Source: Pomphorhynchus laevis
Lineage: Eukaryota; Acanthocephala; Palaeacanthocephala; Echinorhynchida; Pomphorhynchidae
DNA length: 64,000 nucleotides
Direction of reading: 5' to 3'
Assembly: GCA_012934845.2 (NCBI GenBank)
Contig: WNNJ02003050.1
Coordinates: 1-64,000, forward strand
Shown: in pieces, positions 13,031 through 23,279 of the stretch
How positions within the stretch are numbered: position 1 is the stretch's first letter
Layout: every line of letters begins with the position of its first letter
Position numbers and translations under genes: made by a program
The notes under the pieces: generated by a model
Seen by the model: the letters and a program-made list of their open reading frames with translations, nothing else
Told to the model about the DNA's origin: nothing
Databases searched by the model: none

Positions 13031-13363
13031 ATTTAATAGAATTCACAAATCAACTTATTTTTCTATTTATAACTCGTAGAATTTGTTAAAGTGACATTCG
13101 ACTAAGTAACAAATTTTTTAGCAAATCATGAGATTACAGATGCTAATAAATTGAACATTTGTTTATTTTATTCGTTAGTCATTATTGAGTATTTAATAAG
13201 AAATCAAATCAGCTAACTGAGTTTACATAAAAAGGTTTACGACAAAATACTTTAACAAATTTGATACAACGATAATAGGTCATCGTTGCATCTAATTGGC
13301 TTGAATTCTTATGTTTCTGATTCTATCACGGCTTTTATTTTTAGCTTGTTCATATTATATATT

Positions 13364-13740
13364 GGATCAGATAAGATAGCTGAGTCTACGTATTACTTAA
13401 TATAAATATAAATTAATAATAAATAATAAACAATTATATTACATTTTATACAATTTATATTTATATCATGTTTAAATTTTAAAGTGAAATTTAAAATAAA
13501 AATATATTTTCACGAATTGACCAATAGATAACAGACGATTCGTTAGAATGAAGACTAGAGGTCATGAGGAGGAACTGCTATGCTATCAGGTTTTGGCCCC
13601 TATTCCACTAACCAACATAGCAGCGGGAGGGGGCAAATAAATACTTCCGACGTATTTCCTCTGAATTCGATTGTCTAGTATCTTATTCTAATACAAAGTA
13701 TATTACTTATATCCACAACAGCTTTTTGCTATTATGTAAA
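13364..13740 (-). mobile_element. Solo Penelope-like 3' tail
   Basis: Parallel to the 3' flank of the Penelope-like element at 16.3-16.7 kb. Shared blocks are AGCTGAGTCTACGTATT, a long AT-rich stretch, GAATTGACCAATAGATAACAGACG, the three-way-junction block at 13,569-13,661, and CTAGTATCTTATTCTAATAC. No reverse transcriptase sequence is attached, so this is a severely truncated or solo copy. Confidence 0.7.
13569..13661 (-). ncRNA. Three-way-junction RNA element (Penelope tail copy)
   Basis: Read on the minus strand, GAGGAA pairs with TTCCTC (outer helix), AAATAC with GTATTT (hairpin), and CTGCTATG with CATAGCAG (third arm, capped by AGGGGCC..AACCT). The same three helices can be drawn for the copies at 16.5 and 31.1 kb. 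No known ribozyme class was recognised. Confidence 0.5.
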
Positions 13741-14870
13741 ATAAAATGATTTTTTTTATTTTTTATTAATAATTAAAGCTATTATTTTTAAACGAATTTA
13801 TTATTTAAAATAATTTATTATTTCAATTAATTATATAATTAATCTCTACAATAATATCATCATAAAACAACATTTGGTTAATAAAAATTAATTTAATGTC
13901 GGTTTTATCAATTTTAAATTACATTCGTTATATATATTTTCTCTTTTTGTTTTTTGTACTATTTTTTTGCGGTATTTTTTGTAAACGAATTTATTTTTTA
14001 ATGAATTATTTATGCGGTATTTATTTAGTAAACAGTAATTTTGTTATTGCCGTTAATCATTTGATTTTGTTTAATTTATGCTATAATGTAATTTTTATAT
14101 TGTATTTTATCCATTTTATATTGTATTTTAGCTAATTTCGTTCAGTTTTGTTTCAATCATTGTTTCTTAATTTTTATATTTTTTGTACATTGTTCGTTTT
14201 GGTGCATATATCTTTTGTTTTTCTACTTTGAAGAAAACATGTAAAGTACAATGTAGTTTTTGTACATGGTACTTTAGGGATCAGAACATCTGTCAATTAA
14301 GAAATTAGAAATAAAATTGATTGAAGTGCACTTTAAATATAACCATTTTTGAGCAATATGAAAAAATATGTATGCAAATAATAAAATTAATTCACTCATT
14401 AAAATGTTGAATACTAAATCAGCATTTACTAATTTAGATAATCGTTAAAATTTCAAACGTTTAAATCCACGTGATATCAAATAGTAAATATATTGACAAT
14501 TCAAAGACTAAGAAAATTTTATGTGGATATTAAAATAGCTCATTATAAAAATATCCATTAAATCTCATTAAATGAGTCCTATTTTTATTCTATTGTAGAA
14601 ACCAGTTTTACAATACTCCGGAAGCCGTTGCAGTCGTCGTCAGAAATTAAAATCGATATTCCAAAATGGTTAACGTTAATAAATAGATGGGATATTTATC
14701 AAAAATAAGAATCCTTTAAACAAGAATTCTTATTTGTGTTACTTAAGATGTCAGTTACTGCAGAAATATTGCCGTTTGATTACTTCACCTGATCCAAGTT
14801 CAAATCTAAATTTAGTCGCTATAAATTTGAAATAATCATTTTTTAGTAACAGAATTTCAAATATGATGTC
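13741..14870. other. AT-rich interval, no gene seen
   Basis: Low-complexity T-rich DNA. The 79-codon plus-strand frame at 13,896 is composed of F, I, Y and L residues and looks like a chance product of base composition. Confidence 0.6.
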
Positions 14871-15275
14871 TTAAATACACACACCACATATAAATATCAA
14901 AATCGTATAAGTTTCGTTTAGTGAGATTTCTATTGAAAGAGTTGCATCCCGATCTTGTTCAAAGATGCAGCTAGAACAGGAATACATCTGATTTACACCG
15001 CCTTTTCGAATAAGAGTACAGTGGATTAAAAACTTTACCGGCCAGTTTAGACTGATAAATACTTTGATTATATAGTCAATTAGCTCTAGCAACAGGTATT
15101 TGCCGTTCAATGAACTCAATTGAAATGTCTCAAATATTCGTTTACATGCACTGTAAACGACTTGTTTTATCACGCTCGGACGAACACGTGGAATGTTTAC
15201 GGCCGTAATAGTATGACTTGTCATTACCGCATCAGCGACGAAACGGGATGCAGAAAGAATTGACTTATTCAACAT
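14871..15275 (-). CDS. Tctex-type dynein light chain (DYNLT family), intronless
   Basis: DYNLT/Tctex1 light chains bind dynein intermediate chains and cargo as dimers. The 134-residue frame matches the family along its C-terminal two thirds. SVIKQVVYSACKRIF corresponds to helix 1, YLLLELIDYIIKVFISLN to helix 2, then VKFLIHCTLIRKGGVNQMYS, then CSSCIFEQDRDATLSIEI and ETYTILIFICGVCI, the domain-swapped beta strands (family pattern: KYIVTC.I.QKNGAG....SSC.WD....G...V.....T.YCIV.VFG..I). Length is close to the usual 105-140 aa. The start chosen is the first ATG; Met18 is an alternative. There are no introns, unlike the neighbours, so a retrocopy is possible, but the frame is intact. Which subgroup (cytoplasmic or ciliary TCTEX1D-like) is unresolved. 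Confidence 0.8.
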   Translation of the reverse strand: MLNKSILSASRFVADAVMTSHTITAVNIPRVRPSVIKQVVYSACKRIFETFQLSSLNGKYLLLELIDYIIKVFISLNWPVKFLIHCTLIRKGGVNQMYSCSSCIFEQDRDATLSIEISLNETYTILIFICGVCI

Positions 15276-15765
15276 TCGGTCATTAACTGAGAACCGTGCT
15301 GACTGCTTGTTAATATTAAGCTAATGTTACCATGACAATGCATATATAAAATTGCTGACCAACAAATCAATGACCTATAATGCATCAGTATAACGAGGAT
15401 CACCAAATAAGGCAATAATTTATATTTCGCTTCTGTTATCATAAATACGGCGACGCATGATCTATCAACCACAAATTGGGATAATTACAGGATATATATA
15501 GACTCCATGTCACATATATTTATATATTTATTTAGATAAAAATCCTTCTTCAGAATGCATTTTTGTTTGACAAAGAAGAAAAACAAATTTTTACTCGGTT
15601 ATTTAATTTTCCTATATATAATCGTAGATGTTATAATCGTATATATAATCGTAGAGCATACTAGCAAATTATATATAGAGCTCAGAGAGCTTATGAAGAA
15701 GCTCTGTGCGCGGAACGTCAGACTAAATATGAGCTTTTAAATAAAATTTATAAATCATTTATGCT

Positions 15766-16091
15766 AGACGCGGAAGAACGACGATAACAGTACCAAGTAC
15801 CGTTTCGTCATCACAATTACTTACTTTTTTTGAGCTTCATGATTTAAGTTAGCCGATATTCAAGAGACCTGCGCTGGCATTTGCCAGTGCTATTGCTAAT
15901 GATCCTATTTGATGAAGCAGTGGTGCTGATTTAGCACTCAATGTGAAGTTACCAGAAATCTTTCTTGTACTTCATACACATGACCCGTGTGCCGTCTGCC
16001 AGTCCTCATCTACATCCAGTAGTGTGAGGGATCTGGCACTGATGAGTCATTGTGATGACGAAACGGTACTTGCTACCGTTCTTCCGCGTCT
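15766..16091. mobile_element. Inverted-repeat element carrying a hammerhead ribozyme
   Basis: The ends are a perfect 15-bp inverted repeat, AGACGCGGAAGAACG at 15,766-15,780 and its complement at 16,077-16,091. Just inside is a second perfect 24-bp inverted pair (15,794-15,817 with 16,049-16,072) that includes the 3' half of a hammerhead core. The right arm has the complete ribozyme; the left arm has only the GAAA/stem III half, on the opposite strand. It could be a foldback transposon or a head-to-head pair of ribozyme repeats. No coding capacity. Confidence 0.75.
15989..16069 (+). ncRNA. Hammerhead ribozyme, type III, complete
   Basis: All helices and core residues are present. Stem III is GTGCCGT (15,989-15,995) with ACGGTAC (16,063-16,069), containing one G-U pair. 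The cleavage triplet is GTC with the cut after 15,996. Stem I is TGCCAG (15,997-16,002) with CTGGCA (16,033-16,038), extended by TCCTCA/TGAGG and a CTAC/GTAG tip. The core CTGATGA is at 16,039-16,045. Stem II is GTCAT-TGTG-ATGAC (16,046-16,059), followed by GAAA (16,060-16,063). It is predicted to self-cleave when transcribed from the plus strand. The internal loop of stem I faces the stem II loop, as in fast natural hammerheads. Confidence 0.92.
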
Positions 16092-16532
16092 GGCTTCAAT
16101 GATAACAATATATTTATTTTGTTTATTATTTTATTTTTTCAACAATATAACATTAGTTGATAAATACAATCTACTAATATAAATTTTCAATTCATATTTA
16201 ACATTATATATATAAATATATATATATTGATATCAGGGCGTCAGCACCACGAAATAAATTGAACATTGAAATTGTCACAAATGACAAATTAAATCAGCTA
16301 ACTGAGTCTACGTATTTAATATAATTATAAAATAAACAAAACATAATAATGCTAAATCAAAATTTAATAATTAAATAATAAAATAAATAATTGTTTTTAG
16401 ATTTTCTATAATTTAAATCAAGTTAAAAAATAAAAATAAAAATAAAAAATAAAATTTAAAATAAACGTCATTTTTATGAATTGACTAATAAATAACAGAC
16501 GTTGTATCAGAATAAGAATTAGACGTCATCAG

Positions 16533-16622
16533 GAGGAACTGCTATGCTATCAGGTTTCGGCACCTAACTTCTCTACCCAATATAGCAGCGGGGCCAAATA
16601 CATGCTAATGATGTATTTCCTC
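16533..16622 (-). ncRNA. Three-way-junction RNA element (Penelope 3' tail)
   Basis: On the minus strand the outer helix is GAGGAA/TTCCTC. An 8-bp hairpin AAATACAT/ATGTATTT follows, then the linker GGCCCCG, then CTGCTAT/ATAGCAG enclosing AGGT..ACCT. CTGATGAC follows directly. It lies about 40 bp downstream of the RT stop codon, so it would be in the element's 3' UTR. Confidence 0.55.
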
Positions 16623-18173
16623 TGAAATAACTATCTAGTATCTTATTCTAATGCAAAGTATATTATTTATTATCCATCCATAAAAATTTGCCACTCAAGA
16701 GTTTAAATTTATTCTTTATATTATTGTGTTGATTTATATATTTTACTATTTTCTGCTTGATGTTATTTTTATAGTAACCTAGTTTAAAATATGTATCTAT
16801 TAAATTATTTAAATGATTTTGAAGAAAGCCAATATCATTACATAGTGTTGCAATTCTTAAAATTTCATTATTTAATGTATTATATTTTATATTATATGGT
16901 ATGCATGAATGCTCATGCAAAAATATGTTTCTTGTAAATTTAAATATATCATCTTTACGATATAAATTAATAGTAGATTTAGTTAATGTTAATTTAATGT
17001 TCATATATAGGTATACACCTTCTTTATCATCAATATTGGTTTTGTTAAGAATAAGACTTTCTGGGTAAATTTGTTCACTAATTGAATAAACATTATTAGA
17101 ATTAAATACACATATATCATCAATATATCAATACATATATTTCATATATTTATATTGTTTAGATTTAGTTTTTACACAGTTATGAACAAATTCATATTCT
17201 ATAAAGCTTAAAAACAAGTCAGCTATAATTGGGCTACTATTACCACCCATTGGAACACCTTTTACTTGTCTAAATATAGATGTCCCTACTTATAAATAAT
17301 TTTGATTTATCAAAATATTTAAGGATTCTATTAATTCAATTTTATCCATATATTTATATTTATTTGATGGTTTAATTTTTGTTAGATAAGCGTTATAATT
17401 ATTATAACATATATATGTATATCTTTTTCCGAATATAAGGTTAATTAATTTTACTAACGCTTCTTTAATATCTACTAAATCTAGATTTGTATAAAGCGTA
17501 CTAAAATCGTATGTATTTATATTTTGAAAATTTATTCATTTTGTCTCTTCTAAAAATTCTTTTGTAGAATTAATACTGAAATAGTGTTTTATACCAGTAT
17601 TAATTTCGATTACCTTGCAATATTTTTTAAAATGTGCTTTAATTACTTTAAGTATTTTATTCATATAGACAGAAAGTGGTTTTAATGTACATTTAAACGC
17701 ACTACATATGAACCTAGGTTTTATTGGATTTTTATGTAATTTTGGATTCCAATATAATATAGGTATAGTTTTATTATCTAATTCAACCTTTATACCCTTT
17801 TTATCCATTATAGAACAGTGACTTGTAATAATTGTTTCTAAACTCAACTCACTACGTTCATATGTTGGATTTACATTTAAATCATTAGAATTAACCTCTT
17901 TCATTAGTATATCATAATAAAGCTTTTTGCATATGAAGACAAAGTTATTACTAGCTTTATCAATAGTTGTCATTATATAGGTATCCTTTAATTTAGTAAG
18001 TTCTTTATACATATCTTTATTAATTTTATCTTTCCTTTTATAATTGTTTGTTATTTTCATTTTATTTTTAATTTTATCAAATAGATAATCTTTCCAAATT
18101 TTTACCTTAGATATATTCGAGCTTTCACTATTAATCAGCTACTAAAGTAATCATTTAAGTTATTATATAAAAG

Positions 18174-18257
18174 TCACCGTTTCGAGCTAGTTGGCTCTCA
18201 TCAGTAGCTTGTACTCCCCACAACTGGATTGAAGTTGGGAGAAAAGCTATACGGTGA
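18174..18257 (-). ncRNA. Hammerhead ribozyme, type III, at Penelope 5' end
   Basis: Read on the minus strand. Stem III is TCACCGT with ACGGTGA (7 bp). The cleavage triplet is GTA, cut between plus positions 18,250 and 18,249. Stem I is TAGCTT/AAGCTA extended by CTCCC..GGGAG arms. The core is CTGATGA, stem II is GAGC-CAACTA-GCTC, and GAAA follows. Every conserved position is intact. It sits just upstream of, and in the same orientation as, the Penelope-like RT, where hammerheads of this retroelement class (in their pLTRs) are expected. It probably processes the element's RNA. Confidence 0.92.
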
Positions 18258-18530
18258 TTTGAAACAACAAAGGCTCCTTGTTCCCTTGCAAAGACTGGGT
18301 TTTGCAACTGCAAATATTTACCCGTCTGCATTAAATGATTTGTATCAAATGATTCCACGAACAATAGTATCTCCATTTGAGGAAATTTATTAATATATAT
18401 TGAGTTAAAAATATATAACACAATATATATTGTGTTATTGTGTTATATATATTTTATTATTATATTTTGTTATAGATATTTTATTGTGTTATATATATTT
18501 TTATTAAAAATATGTTTTTTATTATATATA

Positions 18531-19046
18531 AAGGCGACTTTTGCATTGAAAACCAGCTACAGAATCCTTCCTTAATGACATCCAATTTCATACACAATGA
18601 CTACTATTATCACCATTGTCACAACCGTTTTTGTTTAGTTCGTTTTCTGCCACATATTGATAGCCCCCGGGCTCCTCGGAAAGTTGACTACAAACTCTTC
18701 TCCTATCGAAATTCGACTCATCCGAGATTCGAGCTGTTGCTCTCCGTACTCGGCTTGCGCTCTTAACTGCTAGTCTACGAATCCAGGATTATCAGATTTC
18801 ACACAGCATATGAAATCTTCCATCATGATCTCCAGAAATTACATTGTCCAATATGCTCTCTGGCATGATCATCATATATTCCTTAGTTTGAGATCATGAA
18901 GATGGATTTAAATTGGAACTTGTGATCCTGTGATGTTGCTTATATTTCTGTTGAATAGTTACTAAGTCACACAAGGTGACTTTCGCTTTGAAAATCAGCT
19001 ACATAATCCTTCCTTCATCACCTCAAATTCCATACACCTTATATAT
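18531..19046. repeat. Pair of ~65-bp direct repeats flanking a SINE-like segment
   Basis: A block reading CATTGAAAACCAGCTACAG then AATCCTTCCTTAATGACATC...CATACAC at 18,548-18,597 recurs, diverged, at 18,985-19,038 (TTTGAAAATCAGCTACATAA...). Their relation to the tRNA-like segment between them is unclear. Confidence 0.55.
18650..18785 (-). mobile_element. tRNA-derived SINE fragment
   Basis: On the minus strand, a box-A-like GTAGACTAGCAGTTAAGAG (18,759-18,777) is followed about 30 bp later by a box-B-like GCTCGAATCTCGG (18,721-18,733). Spacing is right for a tRNA-like polymerase III promoter, but the acceptor stem does not pair well, so it is a SINE head rather than a functional tRNA. Confidence 0.6.
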
Positions 19047-19049
19047 ACA

Positions 19050-19570
19050 GTCGTTATTAATTATTAAACGAGGTATACGGACATAACTGGATATTGGAAA
19101 CCATTCAGTAATCTAATAATAATAATCCTTGTGATGAACCCTTCTAAACTATGGTAAAAGATCCTTAAACACTATTAAAATATGGACCCTACTGATAAAA
19201 TTCAATAAACAGAAACCAGTCAGGGGTTTAATTGCTGATAGACTGTGATTGTTTTCAATATCCAGTTCACTTATTAGCAACGTATTGCTCATGCTAATTT
19301 TATGTTGCAAAGAAGAAACCAGCAGCAAACAACTTATAAAAGTTCCAATCGCAAGGGCCTTACTCAATTGTATAGATATTATTTCTTAGTTTTTCTTTAT
19401 ACGGGATCCACTAAAAGATTCAGTATGAATTTATTCGTGATCTCGTATAAAGGTATACTGATGAAGCTCAATAAGCAATAACGGCCTATGGACTTGATTG
19501 GTGATAAACTGTGTGGTTTTCAATACCCAGTTATGTCTATTTACGTAGTTAACTTATTAGTAACGACTAT
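19050..19570. repeat. Dispersed repeat, two direct and one inverted copy
   Basis: The phrase TTTTCAATATCCAGTT with CTTATTAGCAACG appears at 19,251-19,284 and, diverged, at 19,512-19,565. A reverse-complement copy of its core (AACTGGATATTGGAAACC) is at 19,087-19,104. It resembles the remnants of an unknown short element. No coding sequence was recognised between here and 20.3 kb. Confidence 0.5.
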
Positions 19571-20309
19571 AATGCGGAATCGGTCTGCCATACGGGGACA
19601 GGCTTTAATAATATTTCGCAAAGTGTTTAAAAGTGTTACACCATTAGCCACGGAAGAATCGTTATACTACAAATTCATATGATATTAAGCTGAATGGTAT
19701 TATTATAAAAATGGTTCACATTAGTCGGCTATATTTATAACGAAAAATGCATTTAATCGTCGGTATTTTGCTAGTTACCATTATCAGATTTTTTATCACA
19801 ACCTTTTGGTTTATATTCTATTGTATATAATACTGTATGGTAAATACCAAAGTTATTTGCAATAAAATTTTAATTTTATTCTTACCCATAAAAGTTCATT
19901 ATTTAAAGCCGGAGATATAAGAATTTTGTTGGTTCATATATATAAGAATTTTGTTGAAAAAATACGTATACACGTTGAACATTAAATGCGGATATAAAAT
20001 GTTTATAGCAGTGAGTTACAATCATTCTTGTAGTGTAAACTCTTGGGATCAACATCTGATCAACATCTGTAATCATATCCTCATTGCCACGATTGGGATT
20101 CAGAAAGCAAATTTGAAAATAAAAAGCCTTTTAGGTTATTTAAGGTTTTATGCCGTTTATGGCATTTCATAGTTTTTGAAAAATATAAATATGAGAAAGA
20201 AAAAAGTTAAATAATATAACGAAGAAAATTTAAATAAACCTGTTTAAAGAAGCCTATTTAAATAAGTAAATTTAATCATCGTGAGAACTGTTTAATCATT
20301 CGGTATGAA

Positions 20310-20984
20310 TAATAGAATCATATGGTGAAACATATGAAATACCCACTGAGCTTCTACATTACTACCCACATTATACTTTCATCTACAAATAAAGACTCAT
20401 ATATTTCTACTACTTTAGGCGAGCAATTGACATTTATACATCAAGTCTTATATTAGAATCATAAAGTGCCTCCTGACAAACAATAAAACACATTAAACAT
20501 CATTCTGAAATAGTATTTTTACCAAGTTTTATGTAGGAATATATAGAATTCTGCATATCAATCCTTGGCCCACAAACATAAAAGCAACACGATATTTTCA
20601 AACGACTTTTTAAAATCATGTAGAAATGACTTGAACCTCACAGACAATTCGTTTCTATGATATGAAGTCCTACATACCCGTAGATAGCCATTTATGACCC
20701 CCTTCTTTTTATCAGTCGTACTGATCTTACAACTACACACCCTTGAATTCTTTAATAGCCTCAAAGATACTATATTTTGCAATACTTCATGTTTAGTTCC
20801 TTCAAACATAGATTTGAACCGAGTATTGTAAAATCCACCTCCATAATATCATCAACAGATCTTATTGAAACATCATCTTCTTCAAAATCAATAATTTTCA
20901 TTCTTAATATTCTCATCTAAGGGGGTATTATAAATTTTCAAAATCGACATGAAATATCAATAATGGCATGAAACCATAAAGAGC
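20310..20984 (-). mobile_element. Merlin DNA transposon, truncated copy
   Basis: Homologous along its length to the better-preserved Merlin at 56,420-57,655. The 5' terminal repeat (…GGCATGAAACCATAAAGAGC, reading inward from 20,984) and the N-terminal transposase (MFEGTKHEVLQNIVSL, then LLKNSRVCSCKISTTDKKKG, then LCLWAKD) are present. It stops shortly after the first catalytic-D region, near 20,310, so the 3' third and right terminal repeat are missing. Reading-frame breaks make it non-functional. Confidence 0.85.
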
Positions 20985-21998
20985 AATTTTGGTATTTAGT
21001 GTGTCTTGCTTCAGATGTTGTTTTAGTAAGCCAATTTCCGATAAATTACATTTTATATTCAAATTAAAAAATCAATTCACTTCGGAGACAATAAATATAA
21101 TTATGTATTATTACATTCTAATTACAAAATTTGTTTAGAATGCATCAAATGCGATATCACTTTTGAATTTTTTACAAATTCTCCAAATTAATAACATGAA
21201 AACATCAAAGTTTAAATATTTGAATTATTTTTGCTTCAAGATGAATTAAAGCCTTATTGGTTTTCAAATTTGAAGACAAATTTATCGGAGCTTATATTTA
21301 TAGTTGCAAAATGACATAAACTTTAAGAATTGAAACAACCGCAAGAGCGCGATACATACTAAGTCTAATATTTTAAATGGTAGGTGAACTGTGCGCTTGC
21401 AATAAATAGAGTTTGTGATATAAAAATTCGGATAATGATAGTAAAATCGCCGTTTTCACTCCAAAGTTAAAGCATAAATTTATTTTAATTTCTAAATTCA
21501 AATTTGTTTACATACACTGGTATAACCATGAGCGCTGGTACGGAGGATAATAGAGTGTAACGAAAAAATGAGCGAAAAATATGACTGGGACATTGAAAAA
21601 TCTTTTTATAATATTTAATATCGAATTAAATATAATTCATATAACATCAAATTTTTAATATTTTTCGTGGTTCTGATTGTAAGCTATTCTTTACTGCCAT
21701 GAAACATATGTAAAAGGTTAATTAATGGTATAATTCCAAATTATATTTTGTTAGACGAAAACAATTGTCTTTATTTTTAATTTCAAAACATGCTAGATAT
21801 TTTTATATGATTTAACAGTCATGAAAGAATGAAACAATGATGCAGATCAAAATTCCATCACTTATCTCTGAAACATGTTCAAAATAGAGCAATAAAGAAA
21901 GTTGTTGTAATTAGCTTATCTTTGAAAAATGTCACTAGTAATGGATAAATGTTTTGTAAATGATCTACATTTGAAAGTAATGACTGCTAGTTCAAAGA
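20985..21998. other. Intergenic, no gene seen
   Basis: AT-rich DNA between the Merlin fragment and the 3' end of FIS1. It should contain the FIS1 3' UTR (minus strand); a TTTATT (AATAAA on the minus strand) lies at about 21,770. Confidence 0.5.
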
Positions 21999-22451
21999 TT
22001 ACTTTGAACCCTTTTTCCCTTTCATAAACGCAAATGTAAGTACCGTTCCAAGAGCACCAGTAAAAGCCAGCAACCCTGCTGTAGCAGCCAGACCTATCAT
22101 GCCATCTTTCTTCATTGATGAATCAATTTCATCCAATAAATGTTTAGCCTGGAAACAATTAGGCTTGATTTTTAGCATTTCTTCGCAGTAGGTTTTTGCA
22201 GTAAGGAAATTCTTCAATGTGAATTCAGCTTTTGCCAGATAAAATAAAATCTGTTCTCTAAGATCAGCATCACCTTGTTCGTACAATGGACGCATTATAT
22301 TAAGACCCTTTTTCACGTTGTCCAAATCTGGGTGTTCAATTAAGCAGATACCATATTGGAAAGCAGCATTGTCGGATGCAATTCCATGATTGATTTTCAT
22401 TTCTGTCTCGTACTTTGTCTTACATTCATTAAATACAGTTGGATCAAACAT
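21999..22451 (-). CDS. FIS1: Mitochondrial fission 1 protein FIS1 (150 aa)
   Basis: FIS1 is a tail-anchored protein of the outer mitochondrial and peroxisomal membranes. It exposes a TPR-like bundle to the cytosol and takes part in organelle fission and mitophagy. Here residues 26-110 form the TPR helices (FQYGICLIEH, VKKGLNIMRPLY, REQILFYLAKAEFTLKNF, AKTYCEEMLKIKP). KKDGMIG precedes a single transmembrane segment at about 118-143 and a basic tail KGKKGSK, the standard tail-anchor signal. Human FIS1 is 152 aa with about a dozen more N-terminal residues. The minus-strand sequence immediately before the ATG ends in TTTAAG, a good splice acceptor, and is open in frame. A small upstream exon could therefore supply the missing N-terminal arm. 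No introns inside. Confidence 0.95.
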   Translation of the reverse strand: MFDPTVFNECKTKYETEMKINHGIASDNAAFQYGICLIEHPDLDNVKKGLNIMRPLYEQGDADLREQILFYLAKAEFTLKNFLTAKTYCEEMLKIKPNCFQAKHLLDEIDSSMKKDGMIGLAATAGLLAFTGALGTVLTFAFMKGKKGSK

Positions 22452-22659
22452 CTTAAATGTAGATAGAAACCAATTCAGAAATGGGCTAAAAATTAAAAAG
22501 TTTATTTGTGTATGTTATTTTAGTTTATTTTGCGTAGTTTAGATTATATTTATGTAATATAAATATTTTTTTTTATTTTTTGTTGATTCTTTGTTTCAAA
22601 TAATTATATGTAATTAGTTTTTTAATTAATTATTAACTGTAATAATTAATGACACATCT

Positions 22660-22765
22660 ACACCTCTCGGCCCATACACATCTTGGTCCATACACCTCTC
22701 GGTCCATACATCTCTCGACCCATACACCTCTCGGCCCATACACATCTCGACCCATACACCTCTCG
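22660..22765. repeat. 18-bp minisatellite, about six copies
   Basis: Tandem copies of CCATACACCTCTCGGC with variants (ATCTCGA, ATCTTGG). It lies about 200 bp upstream of the FIS1 start and is clearly more GC-rich than its surroundings. No longer array or coding frame is evident. Confidence 0.9.
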
Positions 22766-23279
22766 TCATGCGAGTTATTAAAAAACATATACGTGTCAAA
22801 ATGAATCAATAAGACTGATCTTATGTAAGGCAGGCGAATATTGTATGTCGCACTCTAGAAAAAATTACAAGGCAGTAAAAAGTATCGGGTGTCGGCTATA
22901 AAGAATGCATATTTAAATGCATTACCATCGATTTCGCGAAATTACATTGTTGAGCGATGTTCAGACAAAAATGACTAAACGATACATTATAAGTTTTGCT
23001 TGAAGACTTAGCTTTCTCTTTACGATAACCGACCTGCGCAAAGAATTTATTACTGCGTGTTAGCTGAACAAATCCGTTTCTCAATCTTCATATTTTTCCT
23101 ACCATCTCTCGATAACAAGACGCCCAAACGCCCAATTACTTGAACTATTCTAAGTCGTAATATCTTATCACCAATTCGTATAGACGATGCTATTTTGTTC
23201 CGAGCAGAACATATCTCAAAGAATCCATTATTGCCTTAGCTGCACAAATTCGTCTCTCAATCTCCATATTATTCCTACC

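Larger units (their letters stand above)
16283..18257 (-). mobile_element. Penelope-like retroelement (Naiad-type RT), broken
   Basis: The minus strand encodes a Penelope-like reverse transcriptase. In order it shows TTIDKASNNFVFICKK, ILYWNPKLHKNPIKPRFI, YDFSTLYTNL (motif A), KGVPMGGNSSPI (motif B), YIDDICVFN (motif C), then the thumb region ending in LLSGKFLWMDNK at 16,663. No GIY-YIG endonuclease is seen after the RT. This and the motif wording resemble Naiad/Chlamys-type elements, whose endonuclease is N-terminal; that part is missing here. The reading frame is interrupted at a few places, so the copy is a fossil. A type III hammerhead lies at its 5' end and a three-way-junction block in its 3' tail. 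A second 3' copy lies at 31.1-31.6 kb. Confidence 0.85.

Noticed and set aside
13896-14135. 79-codon hydrophobic frame
   Set aside because: Composition is what T-rich DNA gives by chance (F, I, Y, L); no family resemblance or splice context.
15943-16182. 79-codon plus-strand frame
   Set aside because: Covers the hammerhead ribozyme and its stems; the coding appearance is accidental.
18155-18421. 88-codon minus-strand frame containing ATDESQLARNG
   Set aside because: The apparent peptide is a translation of the hammerhead ribozyme itself, not a protein domain.
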